From Chloroflexota bacterium (GTDB taxonomy: Bacteria > Chloroflexota > Anaerolineae > B4-G1 > SLSP01): 64,000 nt of DNA. This document shows, piece after piece, positions 25,754 to 34,216 of the stretch; the first letter of the stretch is position 1; the number at the start of each line of letters is the position of its first letter. Location of the stretch: positions 124,001-188,000 of the forward strand of contig JAIOAX010000002.1 of assembly GCA_019873645.1 (NCBI GenBank), read 5' to 3'. The notes below the pieces were generated by a model. That model made no database searches, was not told the DNA's origin, and was given only the letters and a program-made list of their open reading frames with translations. A program made the position numbers and the translations under genes.

Positions 25754-26734
25754 ATGCGTAGTTTTATGGGGCGTGACATTTTGTCTCTGAAAGAGTTTGA
25801 ACGGAACGAGTTCTTCCACGTCTTTGAGGTTGCCCAGAAGATGGAGCCGATCGCCCGTGAGCGGCGCAACGTCAACCTGCTCGCCGAGAAGACGCTGGTG
25901 ACGGCGTTCTATCAGCCCTCCACGCGCACGCGCCTGGCGCACGAAGCCGCGATGCACCGCCTGGGCGGGCACGTCACCGGTTTCGCCGACGCCAAGATGA
26001 CGCGCGCGGGCGACTGGTATCAAGAGTCCATCAAGGACACGGTGAAGATGCTGGAGTTCTACGGCGACGTGATCGTGATGCGCCATTTCCAGCAGGGCGC
26101 GCCGCACGAGGCTGCCAAATGGGCCAGCATCCCGGTCATCAATGGCGGCGACGGTTGGGGCGAGCATCCCACCCAAATCCTCACCGATCTCTACACGGTG
26201 CTGCGCGAGAAAGGCCGCATTGACGGCTTGCGCTGGCTGGCCGTCGGCGATATGCGCATGCGCACCATGCACTCGCTGGGCTACGCGCTGACGCAATTCG
26301 ATTGTCCGATCACGTTCGTGGCCCCACCCGCCAACGCCCTCTTCGACAACTCGCCCGATATGCAAATGCCGGAAAGCTACAAGGCCGATTTCCGCCAGTA
26401 CGGGTTGAATTTCAAAGAAGCCGAGCACGTCGAACAAGCGATTGCCGATGCCGACGTGATCCTGGTCGAGCCGGTGATGCAGCCCGATTACACCAAAGCC
26501 CGTGACGAACGCAAGGGCGACGCCGGTTTCACCCCCGACAACTACAAGATCACCCGCGAGTTGCTGATGACGAAGGCCAAGTCCGACGCGATCTTGCTGC
26601 ACTCGCTGCCGCGCATGGACGAAATCCCCACCGACGTGGATATTACCCGCTGGTCGCGTTACTGGCAAGAAGCCTTCAACGGCGTCGTGATGCGTATGGC
26701 GTTGTTGGCGTTAGTGCTGGGGGCGATGGAATAA
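25754..26734 (+). CDS. pyrB: Aspartate carbamoyltransferase-family protein (PyrB-like)
   Basis: A 326-residue carbamoyltransferase. The carbamoyl-phosphate loop STRTR is present in YQPSTRTRLAHEAA, followed by GEHPTQILTDL. The amino-acid side has LLHSLPRMDEIPTDVD and YWQEAFNGVVMRMALL, as in aspartate carbamoyltransferase, with Ser replacing Pro in the usual HPLPR. Classical PyrB makes carbamoyl-aspartate for pyrimidine synthesis. Here, beside a YgeW-like enzyme and carbamate kinase, it may instead run in a catabolic direction releasing carbamoyl phosphate. Both readings are possible. AGGAGG precedes the start. Confidence 0.75.
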   Translation: MRSFMGRDILSLKEFERNEFFHVFEVAQKMEPIARERRNVNLLAEKTLVTAFYQPSTRTRLAHEAAMHRLGGHVTGFADAKMTRAGDWYQESIKDTVKMLEFYGDVIVMRHFQQGAPHEAAKWASIPVINGGDGWGEHPTQILTDLYTVLREKGRIDGLRWLAVGDMRMRTMHSLGYALTQFDCPITFVAPPANALFDNSPDMQMPESYKADFRQYGLNFKEAEHVEQAIADADVILVEPVMQPDYTKARDERKGDAGFTPDNYKITRELLMTKAKSDAILLHSLPRMDEIPTDVDITRWSRYWQEAFNGVVMRMALLALVLGAME

Positions 26735-26805
26735 AATTCTTGCGTATGTTTGCGCCTGGCTCTGCCGCGCGCAAACATACCTTTGAGATAAGGAGTTGAG
26801 ATACT

Positions 26806-27786
26806 ATGATTACGAATCTTCGTGGCCGGGATTTGATTGGCGACCTTGATTTTACCAAAGAAGAAGTTGAAACTGTATTGGAAGTTGCCTGGGATTTGAA
26901 GCGCAAACGCGCTCTGGGTGAGCCACACCCACTGTTGCGCGACAAGACCCTGGCGATGCTGTTCTTCTTCAGCAGCACACGCACCCGCTGTTCTTTTGAG
27001 GCGGGAATGGCGCAACTGGGCGGCCATGCGGCGTTCATCGAAAGCAAGACCACCCAAATCGCGCATGGCGATACGCCCACCGAGATCGGCGAAATCCTGG
27101 GACGCTACTTCGACGGGATTGCCATCCGCCACTGCGATTGGGGACTGGGCAATGCCTACATCAACGGTGTCGCCAAAGCGTCGCGCGCACCGGTGCTGAA
27201 TATGCAGTGCGACATCTATCATCCCTTTCAGTGTCTCGCCGACTTGATGACGATTATGGAGAAGAAGGGGCGCGACCTGCGCAAAAAGCGCATCGTCGTC
27301 TCGTGGGCGTATGCCTCCTCGTATCTCAAGCCGATGTCGGTGCCGCAATCGCTCATCCTGCAAATGCCACGCTTCGGTATGGACGTGACGCTCTCCTATC
27401 CGCCGGAGTTCAAGCTGATGCCGGAGATCGTCGAGCAGGCGCAAGCGCAGGCGCGCAAGTACGGCACCGCCTTCGACATCGTCCACGATATGAAGCAGGG
27501 GTTTGAAGATGCGGACGTGGTCTATGCCAAGTCCTGGGGGCCGTTGCTGACCACTGCCGATCCTGCCGAGGGCAAGCGTATCCAGGATCAATACAAGGAC
27601 TGGATCACCGACGCTGCCAAGATGGCCGTTGCCAAACCGGATGCCATCTACATGCATCCGCTCCCCGCCGACCGCGACATCGAAGTCACCAGCGAGGTGA
27701 TGGACGGGCCGCAGTCTGTTGTCTTCGATCAAGCCGAAAACCGCCTCCACGCGCAGAAAGCCGTGATGGCGTTGACGATGTGGTAA
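26806..27786 (+). CDS. ygeW: Carbamoyltransferase, YgeW-like
   Basis: A 326-residue member of the aspartate/ornithine carbamoyltransferase superfamily. SSTRTRCSFEAGMAQLGG binds carbamoyl phosphate, and the C terminus VVFDQAENRLHAQKAVMALT is of ornithine carbamoyltransferase type. The ornithine-binding HCLP motif is HPLPADRD here, so the Cys is missing and ornithine is an unlikely substrate. This pattern fits the YgeW group, encoded in purine/urate catabolism clusters of enteric bacteria, whose exact substrate is not settled. It lies between a PyrB-like gene and carbamate kinase. The start follows AAGGAG. Confidence 0.75.
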   Translation: MITNLRGRDLIGDLDFTKEEVETVLEVAWDLKRKRALGEPHPLLRDKTLAMLFFFSSTRTRCSFEAGMAQLGGHAAFIESKTTQIAHGDTPTEIGEILGRYFDGIAIRHCDWGLGNAYINGVAKASRAPVLNMQCDIYHPFQCLADLMTIMEKKGRDLRKKRIVVSWAYASSYLKPMSVPQSLILQMPRFGMDVTLSYPPEFKLMPEIVEQAQAQARKYGTAFDIVHDMKQGFEDADVVYAKSWGPLLTTADPAEGKRIQDQYKDWITDAAKMAVAKPDAIYMHPLPADRDIEVTSEVMDGPQSVVFDQAENRLHAQKAVMALTMW

Positions 27787-27792
27787 GTTTTG

Positions 27793-27830
27793 AATCCTTG
27801 CGAAGGTTCAGAAACCTTCGCAAGGATTTT
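27793..27830 (+). terminator. 16-bp hairpin between ygeW-like gene and carbamate kinase
   Basis: Perfect arms AATCCTTGCGAAGGTT (27793-27808) and AACCTTCGCAAGGATT (27813-27828) enclose a CAGA loop, with TTTT at 27827-27830. It could terminate or attenuate. The palindrome also looks like a dispersed repeat, sharing its CAGA loop with the hairpin at 34217. Confidence 0.65.
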
Positions 27831-27852
27831 GTAGAGGTTAAGGAGAACACAA

Positions 27853-28815
27853 ATGAGCGAACGAAAATGGGCTGTGATTGCAATCGGAGGCAATTCCCTG
27901 ATCAAGGACAAAAACCATCAAACGGTGGAGGATCAATATCAAGCGGCGAAAGAAACCTGCCATTACATCGCCGATATGATCGAGATGGGCTGGGATGTGG
28001 CGATCGGGCACGGCAACGGGCCGCAGGTCGGCTTCATCCTGCGTCGCTCGGAGATCGCGCACAAAGTCGCCGGGATGCACGAAGTGCCGATTGACGTCTG
28101 CGGCGCGGACTCGCAGGGAGCAATTGGCTACGCCTTGCAGCAAAACCTCAATAACGAGTTCTATCACCGCAAGATCAAGAAGAGTGTTGCTACCGTCATT
28201 ACCCAGGTCTTGGTGGATAGAAACGATCCCGCATTCCAGAATCCCACCAAACCCATCGGCGGTTTTATGGACGAAGCTGAAGCGCGTCGGCGCGTGGAAG
28301 AAGAGCATTGGACCGTCGTTGAAGACGCCGGGCGCGGTTGGAGACGGGTGATCGCTTCGCCGCTGCCGAAAGAAATCATCGAGTTGGATGTGGTGATGAC
28401 TCTGCTCAACAACGGCATCTGCGCCATCACGGTGGGCGGCGGCGGCATCCCGGTCATCGAGGATGAACAGGGCAACTATCTGGGTGTGGCCGCCGTCATT
28501 GATAAAGACTACGCCTCATCGCTGCTGGCGCAGAAGCTCAAGGCCGACCTGTTCCTCATCTCTACGGCTGTTGAGAAGGTCTACATCAACTACAATACGC
28601 CGCAGCAGAAGGGCATTGATGTGATGACCGCTTCCGAGGCCCGTCAGTACATCGCCGAGGGCCACTTCGCCAAGGGCAGCATGTTGCCGAAGATCGAAGC
28701 GATCCTCTGGTATCTCGACGCCGGCGGGAAAGAAGCCATTATCACCGACCCGGCGCACATCATCCCGGCGCTGCGCGGCGAGACGGGGACGAGGATCATC
28801 CCCGATCCGGTCTAG
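27853..28815 (+). CDS. arcC: Carbamate kinase
   Basis: A 320-residue amino-acid-kinase-fold enzyme of normal length. AIGGNSLI near the N terminus, GHGNGPQVG, the PIDVCGADSQGAIGY region, VGGGGIPVI and VIDKDYASSLLA are the family signatures. It makes ATP from carbamoyl phosphate and ADP, giving carbamate that decays to ammonia and carbon dioxide. With no arginine deiminase gene nearby, its carbamoyl phosphate most likely comes from the two adjacent carbamoyltransferases working in reverse, as proposed for YqeA in purine catabolism. The start follows AAGGAGA. Confidence 0.95.
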   Translation: MSERKWAVIAIGGNSLIKDKNHQTVEDQYQAAKETCHYIADMIEMGWDVAIGHGNGPQVGFILRRSEIAHKVAGMHEVPIDVCGADSQGAIGYALQQNLNNEFYHRKIKKSVATVITQVLVDRNDPAFQNPTKPIGGFMDEAEARRRVEEEHWTVVEDAGRGWRRVIASPLPKEIIELDVVMTLLNNGICAITVGGGGIPVIEDEQGNYLGVAAVIDKDYASSLLAQKLKADLFLISTAVEKVYINYNTPQQKGIDVMTASEARQYIAEGHFAKGSMLPKIEAILWYLDAGGKEAIITDPAHIIPALRGETGTRIIPDPV

Positions 28816-28917
28816 CATTAAGGGTGAGGGATTGAAGATTGGATGAAACCGGTTTATACTGGATTCATCCAATCTTTCAATCAGGTGAGATGATGGATAA
28901 AATAAAGGGGGTCAGCT

Positions 28918-29643
28918 ATGATGGAACAAACAATTTACGCACCGCCCGAAGCCGCGCCGCGTCCCCGCTTGGACGCGGCAACGTTACACTATCTGGGCAA
29001 ATGGCTGCTACAGTCCGCTAAAACAGCCCCGCTGACATATCCCGAATTCCTCTCCTGGGCCGATGAAGACACCTTAGCCGAATGGGTCAATGGAGAAATC
29101 GTGATGACATCACCAGCAAGCAACCAGCATCAAGACATCGCCGATTTTTTGACCACCGTATTGCGCGCCTATGTTCAATCCCGCAATCTGGGGATAGTAC
29201 GTAGCGCCCCGTTTCAAATGAAGCTGCGCAATGGGCGGGAGCCAGACTTATTGTTTGTTAAACAGGAACACCTGGAGCGGCTCAAGCCCACCTATCTGGA
29301 CGGGCCGGCCGATTTGGTCATCGAAATTGTCTCGCCAGAGAGCATTGGCCGTGACCGGGGTGAAAAATTCTACGAATACGCGCAGGGCGGCGTCCCCGAA
29401 TACTGGTTAATTGACCCACAACGTCAACAGGCCGAATTTTACGAATTGCAGGCGGACTATTATACGCTACGCGCCAGTGGACGCGAAGGACGCTATGACG
29501 CCTTCACTGTGCCCGGCTTTTGGCTGAGGATTGAATGGCTCTGGCAAGAGCCGTTGCCTTCCCCCGTGCGTGTGTTGGCTGAAATCGTCGGTATGGATCC
29601 CGCTATTGCGGAAGCATTTGAAAAAGCGCTGCAAGGGAAATAG
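28918..29643 (+). CDS. Uma2-family (DUF820) putative endonuclease
   Basis: A 241-residue protein with the Uma2 PD-(D/E)xK-like core: LTYPEFLSWAD, VNGEIVMTSPAS, GREPDLLFV, DLVIEIVSPESIGRDRGEKFYEYAQGGVPEYWLIDP. The family is often multicopy in Chloroflexota and cyanobacteria and its role is unknown. Catalytic residues (the EPD Asp, the IEI Glu, and K in GEKF) are present. It has no obvious metabolic link to its operon-like neighbours and looks like an accessory insertion. The first of two adjacent ATGs is used, with GGGGG just upstream. Confidence 0.8.
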   Translation: MMEQTIYAPPEAAPRPRLDAATLHYLGKWLLQSAKTAPLTYPEFLSWADEDTLAEWVNGEIVMTSPASNQHQDIADFLTTVLRAYVQSRNLGIVRSAPFQMKLRNGREPDLLFVKQEHLERLKPTYLDGPADLVIEIVSPESIGRDRGEKFYEYAQGGVPEYWLIDPQRQQAEFYELQADYYTLRASGREGRYDAFTVPGFWLRIEWLWQEPLPSPVRVLAEIVGMDPAIAEAFEKALQGK

Positions 29644-29661
29644 CACAAAGGGACATAAAAC

Positions 29662-31005
29662 ATGGATCATGTACTCGGACTCAAATGCACCATCTGCGGC
29701 GCGGAATATGCTGTAGATGAAGTCTCCTACGTTTGCCCTAAACACGGCGACGATGGCATCCTGGATGTGGTGTACGATTACGCGGCGATCAAGGCGCGCT
29801 TTTCTCCTGCCCAACTGGCGCACACACCCACCGATATGGGCATCTGGCGTTACAAACCGCTGTTGCCTGTCGCACCGGATTCCCCTGTCCCGCCGCTGCG
29901 TGTGGGATGGACGCCGCTCTACGCTGCGCCGCGCCTGGCCGAACTGCTGGGGCTGAAAAATGTCTGGGTGAAGGACGACGGCGTAAACCCGACGGCGTCG
30001 TTCAAGGATCGCGCCTCGGCGCTGGCCGTTGTCAAGGCACGGGAAGCGGGTGCGCAAATCGTCACCACGGCGAGCACCGGCAATGCAGCGGCGGCCCTGG
30101 CAGGGCTGGCTGCGAGTGTGGGCCTGCAAGCCGTCATCTTCGTACCGAAGACCGCGCCGCCCGCTAAAATCGCCCAACACCTCATCTACGGCGCGCGCGT
30201 GCTGCTGGTGGACGGGACCTACGACGACGCCTTCGAGCTGACACTCAAAGTCGCCAAAGAATTCGGTTGGTACAACCGCAACACCGCCTACAACCCCTAT
30301 ATGTCCGAAGGCAAGAAAACCGCCGCCTACGAAATCTGCGAACAACTGACTGTACGGGCGAGGCATTTCTCATTCAGCCTCAGTCAAGAGTATACCTCTG
30401 GCGCACAAAGCTATCTTGGCGACAGGGACTCTTTCGGAAATGCCCCACCTCTCCAGACGCCGGACCGCGTCTTTGTTCCCGTAGGCGACGGCTGTATCAT
30501 CGGCGGCATCTACAAAGGCTTCCGCGACCTGTTGGCGCTCGGTTGGATTGACGCGATGCCAAAGATTATGGGGATCCAGGCAGCAGGCTCGTCCGCGCTG
30601 GTGGATGCTTGGGAGCGCGGCCTGCAAGGTTGGGAGATGACGCCGCAGCCTGCCGATACGATTGCGGACAGCATCAGTGCCGGACTGCCGCGCGACCGCA
30701 ACAAGGCGCTTGCTGCCGTCCGCGAGACAGGCGGGGCGTACCTGCGCGTCTCCGACCAGGAGATTCTCGACGCGATCCCCGTCATCGCCCGCAACACCGG
30801 CGTCTTCAGCGAACCGGCGGCGGCGGCGGCCTATGCCGGACTGGTCAAAGCTGTGCAGAAAGGGCTGGTGGACCCCGCAGAGCGCATCGTTGTCCTGCTC
30901 ACCGGCTCCGGCCTCAAGGACATCGGCAGCGCGATGAAGACCGTGACGCAGCCGCCTATCGTCGCGCCGAATTTGGAGGCAGTGAAAACGGTGATGGGAG
31001 TGTAA
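29662..31005 (+). CDS. thrC: Threonine synthase-family PLP enzyme with an in-frame insertion
   Basis: A 447-residue fold-type-II PLP enzyme. A small N-terminal zinc-ribbon-like piece (CTICGAEY...CPKHG) precedes the catalytic part with Lys115 in NPTASFKDRA and the phosphate loop STGNAAAALAGL. This matches threonine synthase (O-phosphohomoserine to threonine). Residues 230-265 (30349-30456) interrupt the usual CEQL-to-PDRVFVPVGDG junction, and the inserted DNA has repeat-like inverted ends. The frame stays open, so activity may survive. Given its neighbours, a related lyase function is an alternative. Confidence 0.78.
   Translation: MDHVLGLKCTICGAEYAVDEVSYVCPKHGDDGILDVVYDYAAIKARFSPAQLAHTPTDMGIWRYKPLLPVAPDSPVPPLRVGWTPLYAAPRLAELLGLKNVWVKDDGVNPTASFKDRASALAVVKAREAGAQIVTTASTGNAAAALAGLAASVGLQAVIFVPKTAPPAKIAQHLIYGARVLLVDGTYDDAFELTLKVAKEFGWYNRNTAYNPYMSEGKKTAAYEICEQLTVRARHFSFSLSQEYTSGAQSYLGDRDSFGNAPPLQTPDRVFVPVGDGCIIGGIYKGFRDLLALGWIDAMPKIMGIQAAGSSALVDAWERGLQGWEMTPQPADTIADSISAGLPRDRNKALAAVRETGGAYLRVSDQEILDAIPVIARNTGVFSEPAAAAAYAGLVKAVQKGLVDPAERIVVLLTGSGLKDIGSAMKTVTQPPIVAPNLEAVKTVMGV
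30349..30456. repeat. In-frame 108-bp insertion in threonine synthase
   Basis: Thirty-six codons separate two halves that join smoothly in ordinary threonine synthases. The inserted DNA has imperfect inverted ends, GGGCGAGGCATTTCTC near 30356 and GGAAATGCCCCACCTCT near 30436, which share the core GGCATTTC/GAAATGCC. Length is a multiple of three. It is probably a miniature repeat element. Confidence 0.6.
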
Positions 31006-31013
31006 AACGTGGT

Positions 31014-31054
31014 ACGTAAAACGTGCAACGTAATGCCGTTACGTTTTACGTTTT
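31014..31054 (+). terminator. Terminator-like hairpin after thrC
   Basis: ACGTAAAACGT (31014-31024) pairs with ACGTTTTACGT (31041-31051), followed by TTTT. An inner AACGTAA/TTACGTT pairing is an alternative fold. Confidence 0.65.
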
Positions 31055-31064
31055 ATAAATCACT

Positions 31065-31481
31065 ATGACCCAACGATATTTTGGGTGGCTTGTGGTTGCT
31101 GCTGTTGCGGGCTGGCTGCTGTGGATGACGTTGCGTTCGCAGGAGCAAGCCGCGGCAGATTTGACGCCGATCACTGCGCCCGCCGCCGCGCAGGGGATTG
31201 CGATCCCGTTCCTGATTGATTTTCTAGGGAATATCGTCGTCTTCATACCGCTTGGCGCAGCGGCGGCGTTTGCGCTGGGGAACAAGCCACACAAGATGCG
31301 GTTGTTGGTGGCGACCGCCATTGGCGCAACGTTGAGTACGGTTATCGAGCTGCTACAGCTCACGATCCCGAGCCGCGTCTCCGGCTTCGATGACTGGCTG
31401 CTGAACACCGTCGGAACGTTCATCGGGGCGGTAATCGCGAGTATCCTGATCAGCAGACGTAAACGTAGCGCAAGCTGTTAG
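31065..31481 (+). CDS. VanZ-like membrane protein
   Basis: A 138-residue protein with about four hydrophobic helices. DFLGNIVVFIPLGAAAAFAL, ATLSTVIELLQL and the DWLLNTVGTFIGAVI stretch match the VanZ family, whose members have been linked to glycopeptide tolerance and envelope functions, usually without proof. Its last residues RSASC and TAG stop are read from the REP hairpin at 31464-31486, so the original C terminus may have been replaced when the REP arrived. Confidence 0.78.
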   Translation: MTQRYFGWLVVAAVAGWLLWMTLRSQEQAAADLTPITAPAAAQGIAIPFLIDFLGNIVVFIPLGAAAAFALGNKPHKMRLLVATAIGATLSTVIELLQLTIPSRVSGFDDWLLNTVGTFIGAVIASILISRRKRSASC

Positions 31482-31486
31482 CTTGC
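31464..31486 (+). repeat. REP hairpin upstream of the RAYT gene
   Basis: GTAG box, then arms GCAAGCT/AGCTTGC around GTT. It overlaps the 3' end of the VanZ-like gene and lies 14 bases before the RAYT start. It is in the same orientation as the B-type units in the downstream array. Confidence 0.85.
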
Positions 31487-31499
31487 ATCTTTGGTTGAT

Positions 31500-32147
31500 A
31501 TGAACCGATTGGACTATCAATTCTATTACGAACGCAATCTGCCGCATCTACAACCGCCCGGCGCAACCCTCTTCATCACTTTCCGGCTTGCAGATTCGAT
31601 CCCCGTAGCCATACGGCGCAAACTCCGCGCTGAGACCATTGCTCTGAAAGCAAGGTTGTCCACGATTGCTGACCCTGACGAGCGCAGAGAATTTGCAAGT
31701 GAGGGACAACGCCGACTTTTGGGCAAATGGGATTCGGTTCTCAACATGGCACAATTCGGGCCGACCTGGTTACGTGATCCTCGGATCGCCCGGTTGGTGT
31801 CCGATAGCCTGCATTACCGGCATAATCGGGTTTACACACTGCATGCATTTTGCATCATGCCTAATCACGTCCATGTTGTCTTCACCCCATTGCCTGAATC
31901 TGAAGGCACTTACTATTCGATGGCAAAAATTATGCAGTCCCTGAAAGGGTATACCGCCTATCAGGCTAACCGCATACTAGGGCGGCGAGGCGCATTTTGG
32001 CAACATGAAAGCTTTGACCATGTTGTTCGGAGCGCAGCAGAGGGCCAACGTATTTTGAACTATGTCCTTAACAATCCGGTCAAGGCTGGTTTGGTACAAG
32101 ATTGGAGCGAGTGGCCCTGGAGTTATTGCAGCCCGGAAGCAAACTGA
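31500..32147 (+). CDS. REP-associated tyrosine transposase (RAYT, Y1/IS200-like)
   Basis: A 215-residue single-domain HUH endonuclease. The metal-binding pair is H123 and H125 in IMPNHVHVVF. The candidate catalytic tyrosine is Y151 or Y154 in LKGYTAYQANRI. The C terminus has FWQ, then ILNYVLNNPVKAGL, which is diagnostic of the RAYT (TnpA-REP) group. These enzymes cut single-stranded REP hairpins at a GTAG box and are thought to spread REPs. A REP lies just upstream and an array of 19 starts inside its own stop codon region. ATG 31500 is preferred over a TTG at 31491; no good ribosome binding site is visible. Confidence 0.88.
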   Translation: MNRLDYQFYYERNLPHLQPPGATLFITFRLADSIPVAIRRKLRAETIALKARLSTIADPDERREFASEGQRRLLGKWDSVLNMAQFGPTWLRDPRIARLVSDSLHYRHNRVYTLHAFCIMPNHVHVVFTPLPESEGTYYSMAKIMQSLKGYTAYQANRILGRRGAFWQHESFDHVVRSAAEGQRILNYVLNNPVKAGLVQDWSEWPWSYCSPEAN

Positions 32148-32710
32148 CAGTTTGCTCTACGCAACACCTGTAGCGCAAACTGTTAGCTTGTCCACAGAAA
32201 CAAACTGACAGTTTGCTCTACGCAACACCTGTAGCGCAAACTGTTAGCTTGCCCTCGGCAGCAAACTGACAGTTTGCTCTACACAATGCCTGTAGCGCAA
32301 GCTGTTAGCTTGTCCCGGAAGCAAACTGACAGTTTGCTCTACGTAGCACCTGTAGCACAAGCTGTTAGCTTGTCCACAGAAACAAACTGACAGTTTGCTC
32401 TACGTAGCACCTGTAGCACAAGCTGTTAGCTTGCCCACGGAAGCAAATTGACAGTTTGCTTTACGCAACACCTGTAGCGCAAACTGTTAGCTTGCCCTCG
32501 GCAGCAAACTGACAGTTTGCTCTACGCAACACCTGTAGCACAAGCTGTTAGCTTGTCCCGGAAGCAAACTGACAGTTTGCTCTACGCAATACGATTGTAG
32601 CGCAAGCTGTTAGCTTGCCCACGGAAGCAAATTGACAGTTTGCTCTACGCAATACGATTGTAGCGCAAGCTGTTAGCTTGTCCTCGGAAGCAAACTGACA
32701 GTTGGTTCTA
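32139..32710. repeat. REP/BIME array of 19 alternating hairpins
   Basis: Ten A-type units (start about 32139, 32200, 32261, 32321, 32382, 32443, 32504, 32564, 32627, 32690) alternate with nine B-type units at roughly 60-63-bp spacing. A is GCAAACTGACAGTTTGC then TCTAC; B is TGTAG(C) then GCAAGCT-GTT-AGCTTG. A is the reverse complement of a B-like unit, so the array is a run of inverted pairs with a GTAG/CTAC box on each. Linker variants occur in the order a-b-c-a-d-b-c-d-e, suggesting block duplication. The first A contains the RAYT stop codon; the last A is degraded. Confidence 0.93.
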
Positions 32711-32744
32711 CTGACTACAATTTACTATTCGATAAGGAGAAACT

Positions 32745-34211
32745 ATGATAGACTTGACGATTGTCCCAGAAGGACTTGAGCACGCGGTGCAGCGTGCCCG
32801 TGAACGTAACATCATTATCCCTACGTTTGCCCAGCAAAAGAATCCGGCATTGATTCCCGACCGTATCAAAGCAGAACTGGCGTCCATCGGGCTGTGGGAC
32901 ATCACGCCGCGCAACCTGTTTCGTATCACGTGGCACAATGAACCGACGCCGCATGGTGGCGGCTTCGGCGGGGTAAACTATGTTGAATTGCCCTCCACCT
33001 TGACAGGCGTACCCGCGCGTATCATCGCGCTGGTGGGTAAGTGGTTCCCCACGGGCGCGCACAAGGTCGGCGCGGCGTTTGGCTGTCTCGTCCCACGCCT
33101 GGTCACGGGACAGTTTGACCCCACAAAACAGAAAGCCGTCTGGCCTTCCACCGGCAACTACTGCCGGGGCGGTGCTTATGACTCCACGCTGCTGGCCTGC
33201 GACTCCATCGCCATTTTGCCGGAAGGGATGAGCCGCGAACGCTTCGAATGGCTGAGTAGGGTTTCTGGCGAGGTCATCGCCACACCGGGTTCGGAGTCCA
33301 ACGTGAAGGAGATCTTCGACAAGTGCCATGAGCTGACCCGCAACCGCGGCGATGACATTTTCATCTTCAACCAGTTTGAGGAGTTCGGCAACTACCTATG
33401 GCACTACGAGATCACCGGTCACGCGATGGAAGAAGTTCTCCAACAAGTCTTGGGGCCAAACGACCGTTATTTCGGCGTTACTTCCAATACTGGCTCGGCC
33501 GGGACAATCGCATGCGGCGATTATCTCAAACAGCGTTTCCCCGCCAGCAAAATCGTCGCCAGCGAGGCGCTGCAATGCCCCACGCTGCTGCGCAACGGCT
33601 TCGGCGCGCACCGCATCGAAGGCATCGGCGACAAGCATGTGCCGTGGATTCACAACGTCAAGAACACCGACGTTGTCACCGCCATTGACGACGCGGCGAC
33701 CGTTGGCCTGCTGCGCCTGTTCAACGAGCCGGCCGGGCGCGCGTACCTGGTCAAGCAGGGCGTGCCGGAAACCCTGGTAGAGCACCTCGACTTGATGGGT
33801 TATTCCGGCATCGCCAATGTCCTGGCGGCCATCAAGACCGCGAAGTGGTACGAATTGGGCGAAAACGATGTGCTCCTTACCGTCTGGACCGACTCGATGG
33901 AACTGTACCGCAGTCGTATCCAGGAATTGCGCGAGGCGTATGGTGAATACACCGAAACCGATGCCGCCGGCGATTATCATCGCTACCTGCTCGGTGAGTC
34001 TACCGCCAATATGATGGAACTCACCTATCCCGACCGCAAGCGCATCCACAATCTCAAGTACTTTACCTGGGTCGAGCAACAAGGCAAAACTTATGAAGAA
34101 ATCCAGGCGCAGTGGTATCAGGACGATTACTGGACGAGCTTCCAGCAGCAGGTAGAGCAGATTGACGCGCTGATCGAGGCATTCAACGCACGGGTGGGAT
34201 TATTGAAATAA
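32745..34211 (+). CDS. Fold-type-II PLP-dependent enzyme of unknown specificity (TrpB-like)
   Basis: A 488-residue member of the tryptophan-synthase-beta superfamily. Lys107 in PTGAHKVGAAFGCL is the expected PLP Schiff-base lysine; WPSTGNYCRGGAYDS provides the phosphate-site Ser/Gly loop, and SNTGSAGTIACGDYL is a second Gly-rich loop. It belongs to a group usually annotated only as PLP-dependent protein subunit beta. Diaminopropionate ammonia-lyase (YgeX) of the purine cluster is also fold-type II, but this protein is longer and different, so a parallel role is only a suggestion. Strong AAGGAG upstream. Confidence 0.75.
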   Translation: MIDLTIVPEGLEHAVQRARERNIIIPTFAQQKNPALIPDRIKAELASIGLWDITPRNLFRITWHNEPTPHGGGFGGVNYVELPSTLTGVPARIIALVGKWFPTGAHKVGAAFGCLVPRLVTGQFDPTKQKAVWPSTGNYCRGGAYDSTLLACDSIAILPEGMSRERFEWLSRVSGEVIATPGSESNVKEIFDKCHELTRNRGDDIFIFNQFEEFGNYLWHYEITGHAMEEVLQQVLGPNDRYFGVTSNTGSAGTIACGDYLKQRFPASKIVASEALQCPTLLRNGFGAHRIEGIGDKHVPWIHNVKNTDVVTAIDDAATVGLLRLFNEPAGRAYLVKQGVPETLVEHLDLMGYSGIANVLAAIKTAKWYELGENDVLLTVWTDSMELYRSRIQELREAYGEYTETDAAGDYHRYLLGESTANMMELTYPDRKRIHNLKYFTWVEQQGKTYEEIQAQWYQDDYWTSFQQQVEQIDALIEAFNARVGLLK

Positions 34212-34216
34212 CAACT

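Noticed and set aside
27853..28815. Arginine deiminase pathway
   Set aside because: Carbamate kinase and carbamoyltransferases are present, but no arginine deiminase is visible and the ornithine-binding HCLP motif is lost, so the classical pathway is not supported.
29662..31005. Threonine synthase as a pseudogene
   Set aside because: The insertion keeps the frame and all PLP-binding motifs remain, so it is listed as a coding gene with an anomaly.
32139..32710. Possible CRISPR array
   Set aside because: Both halves of each period are conserved palindromes in alternating orientation, there are no unique spacers and no cas genes; a RAYT gene adjoins. It is a REP/BIME array.
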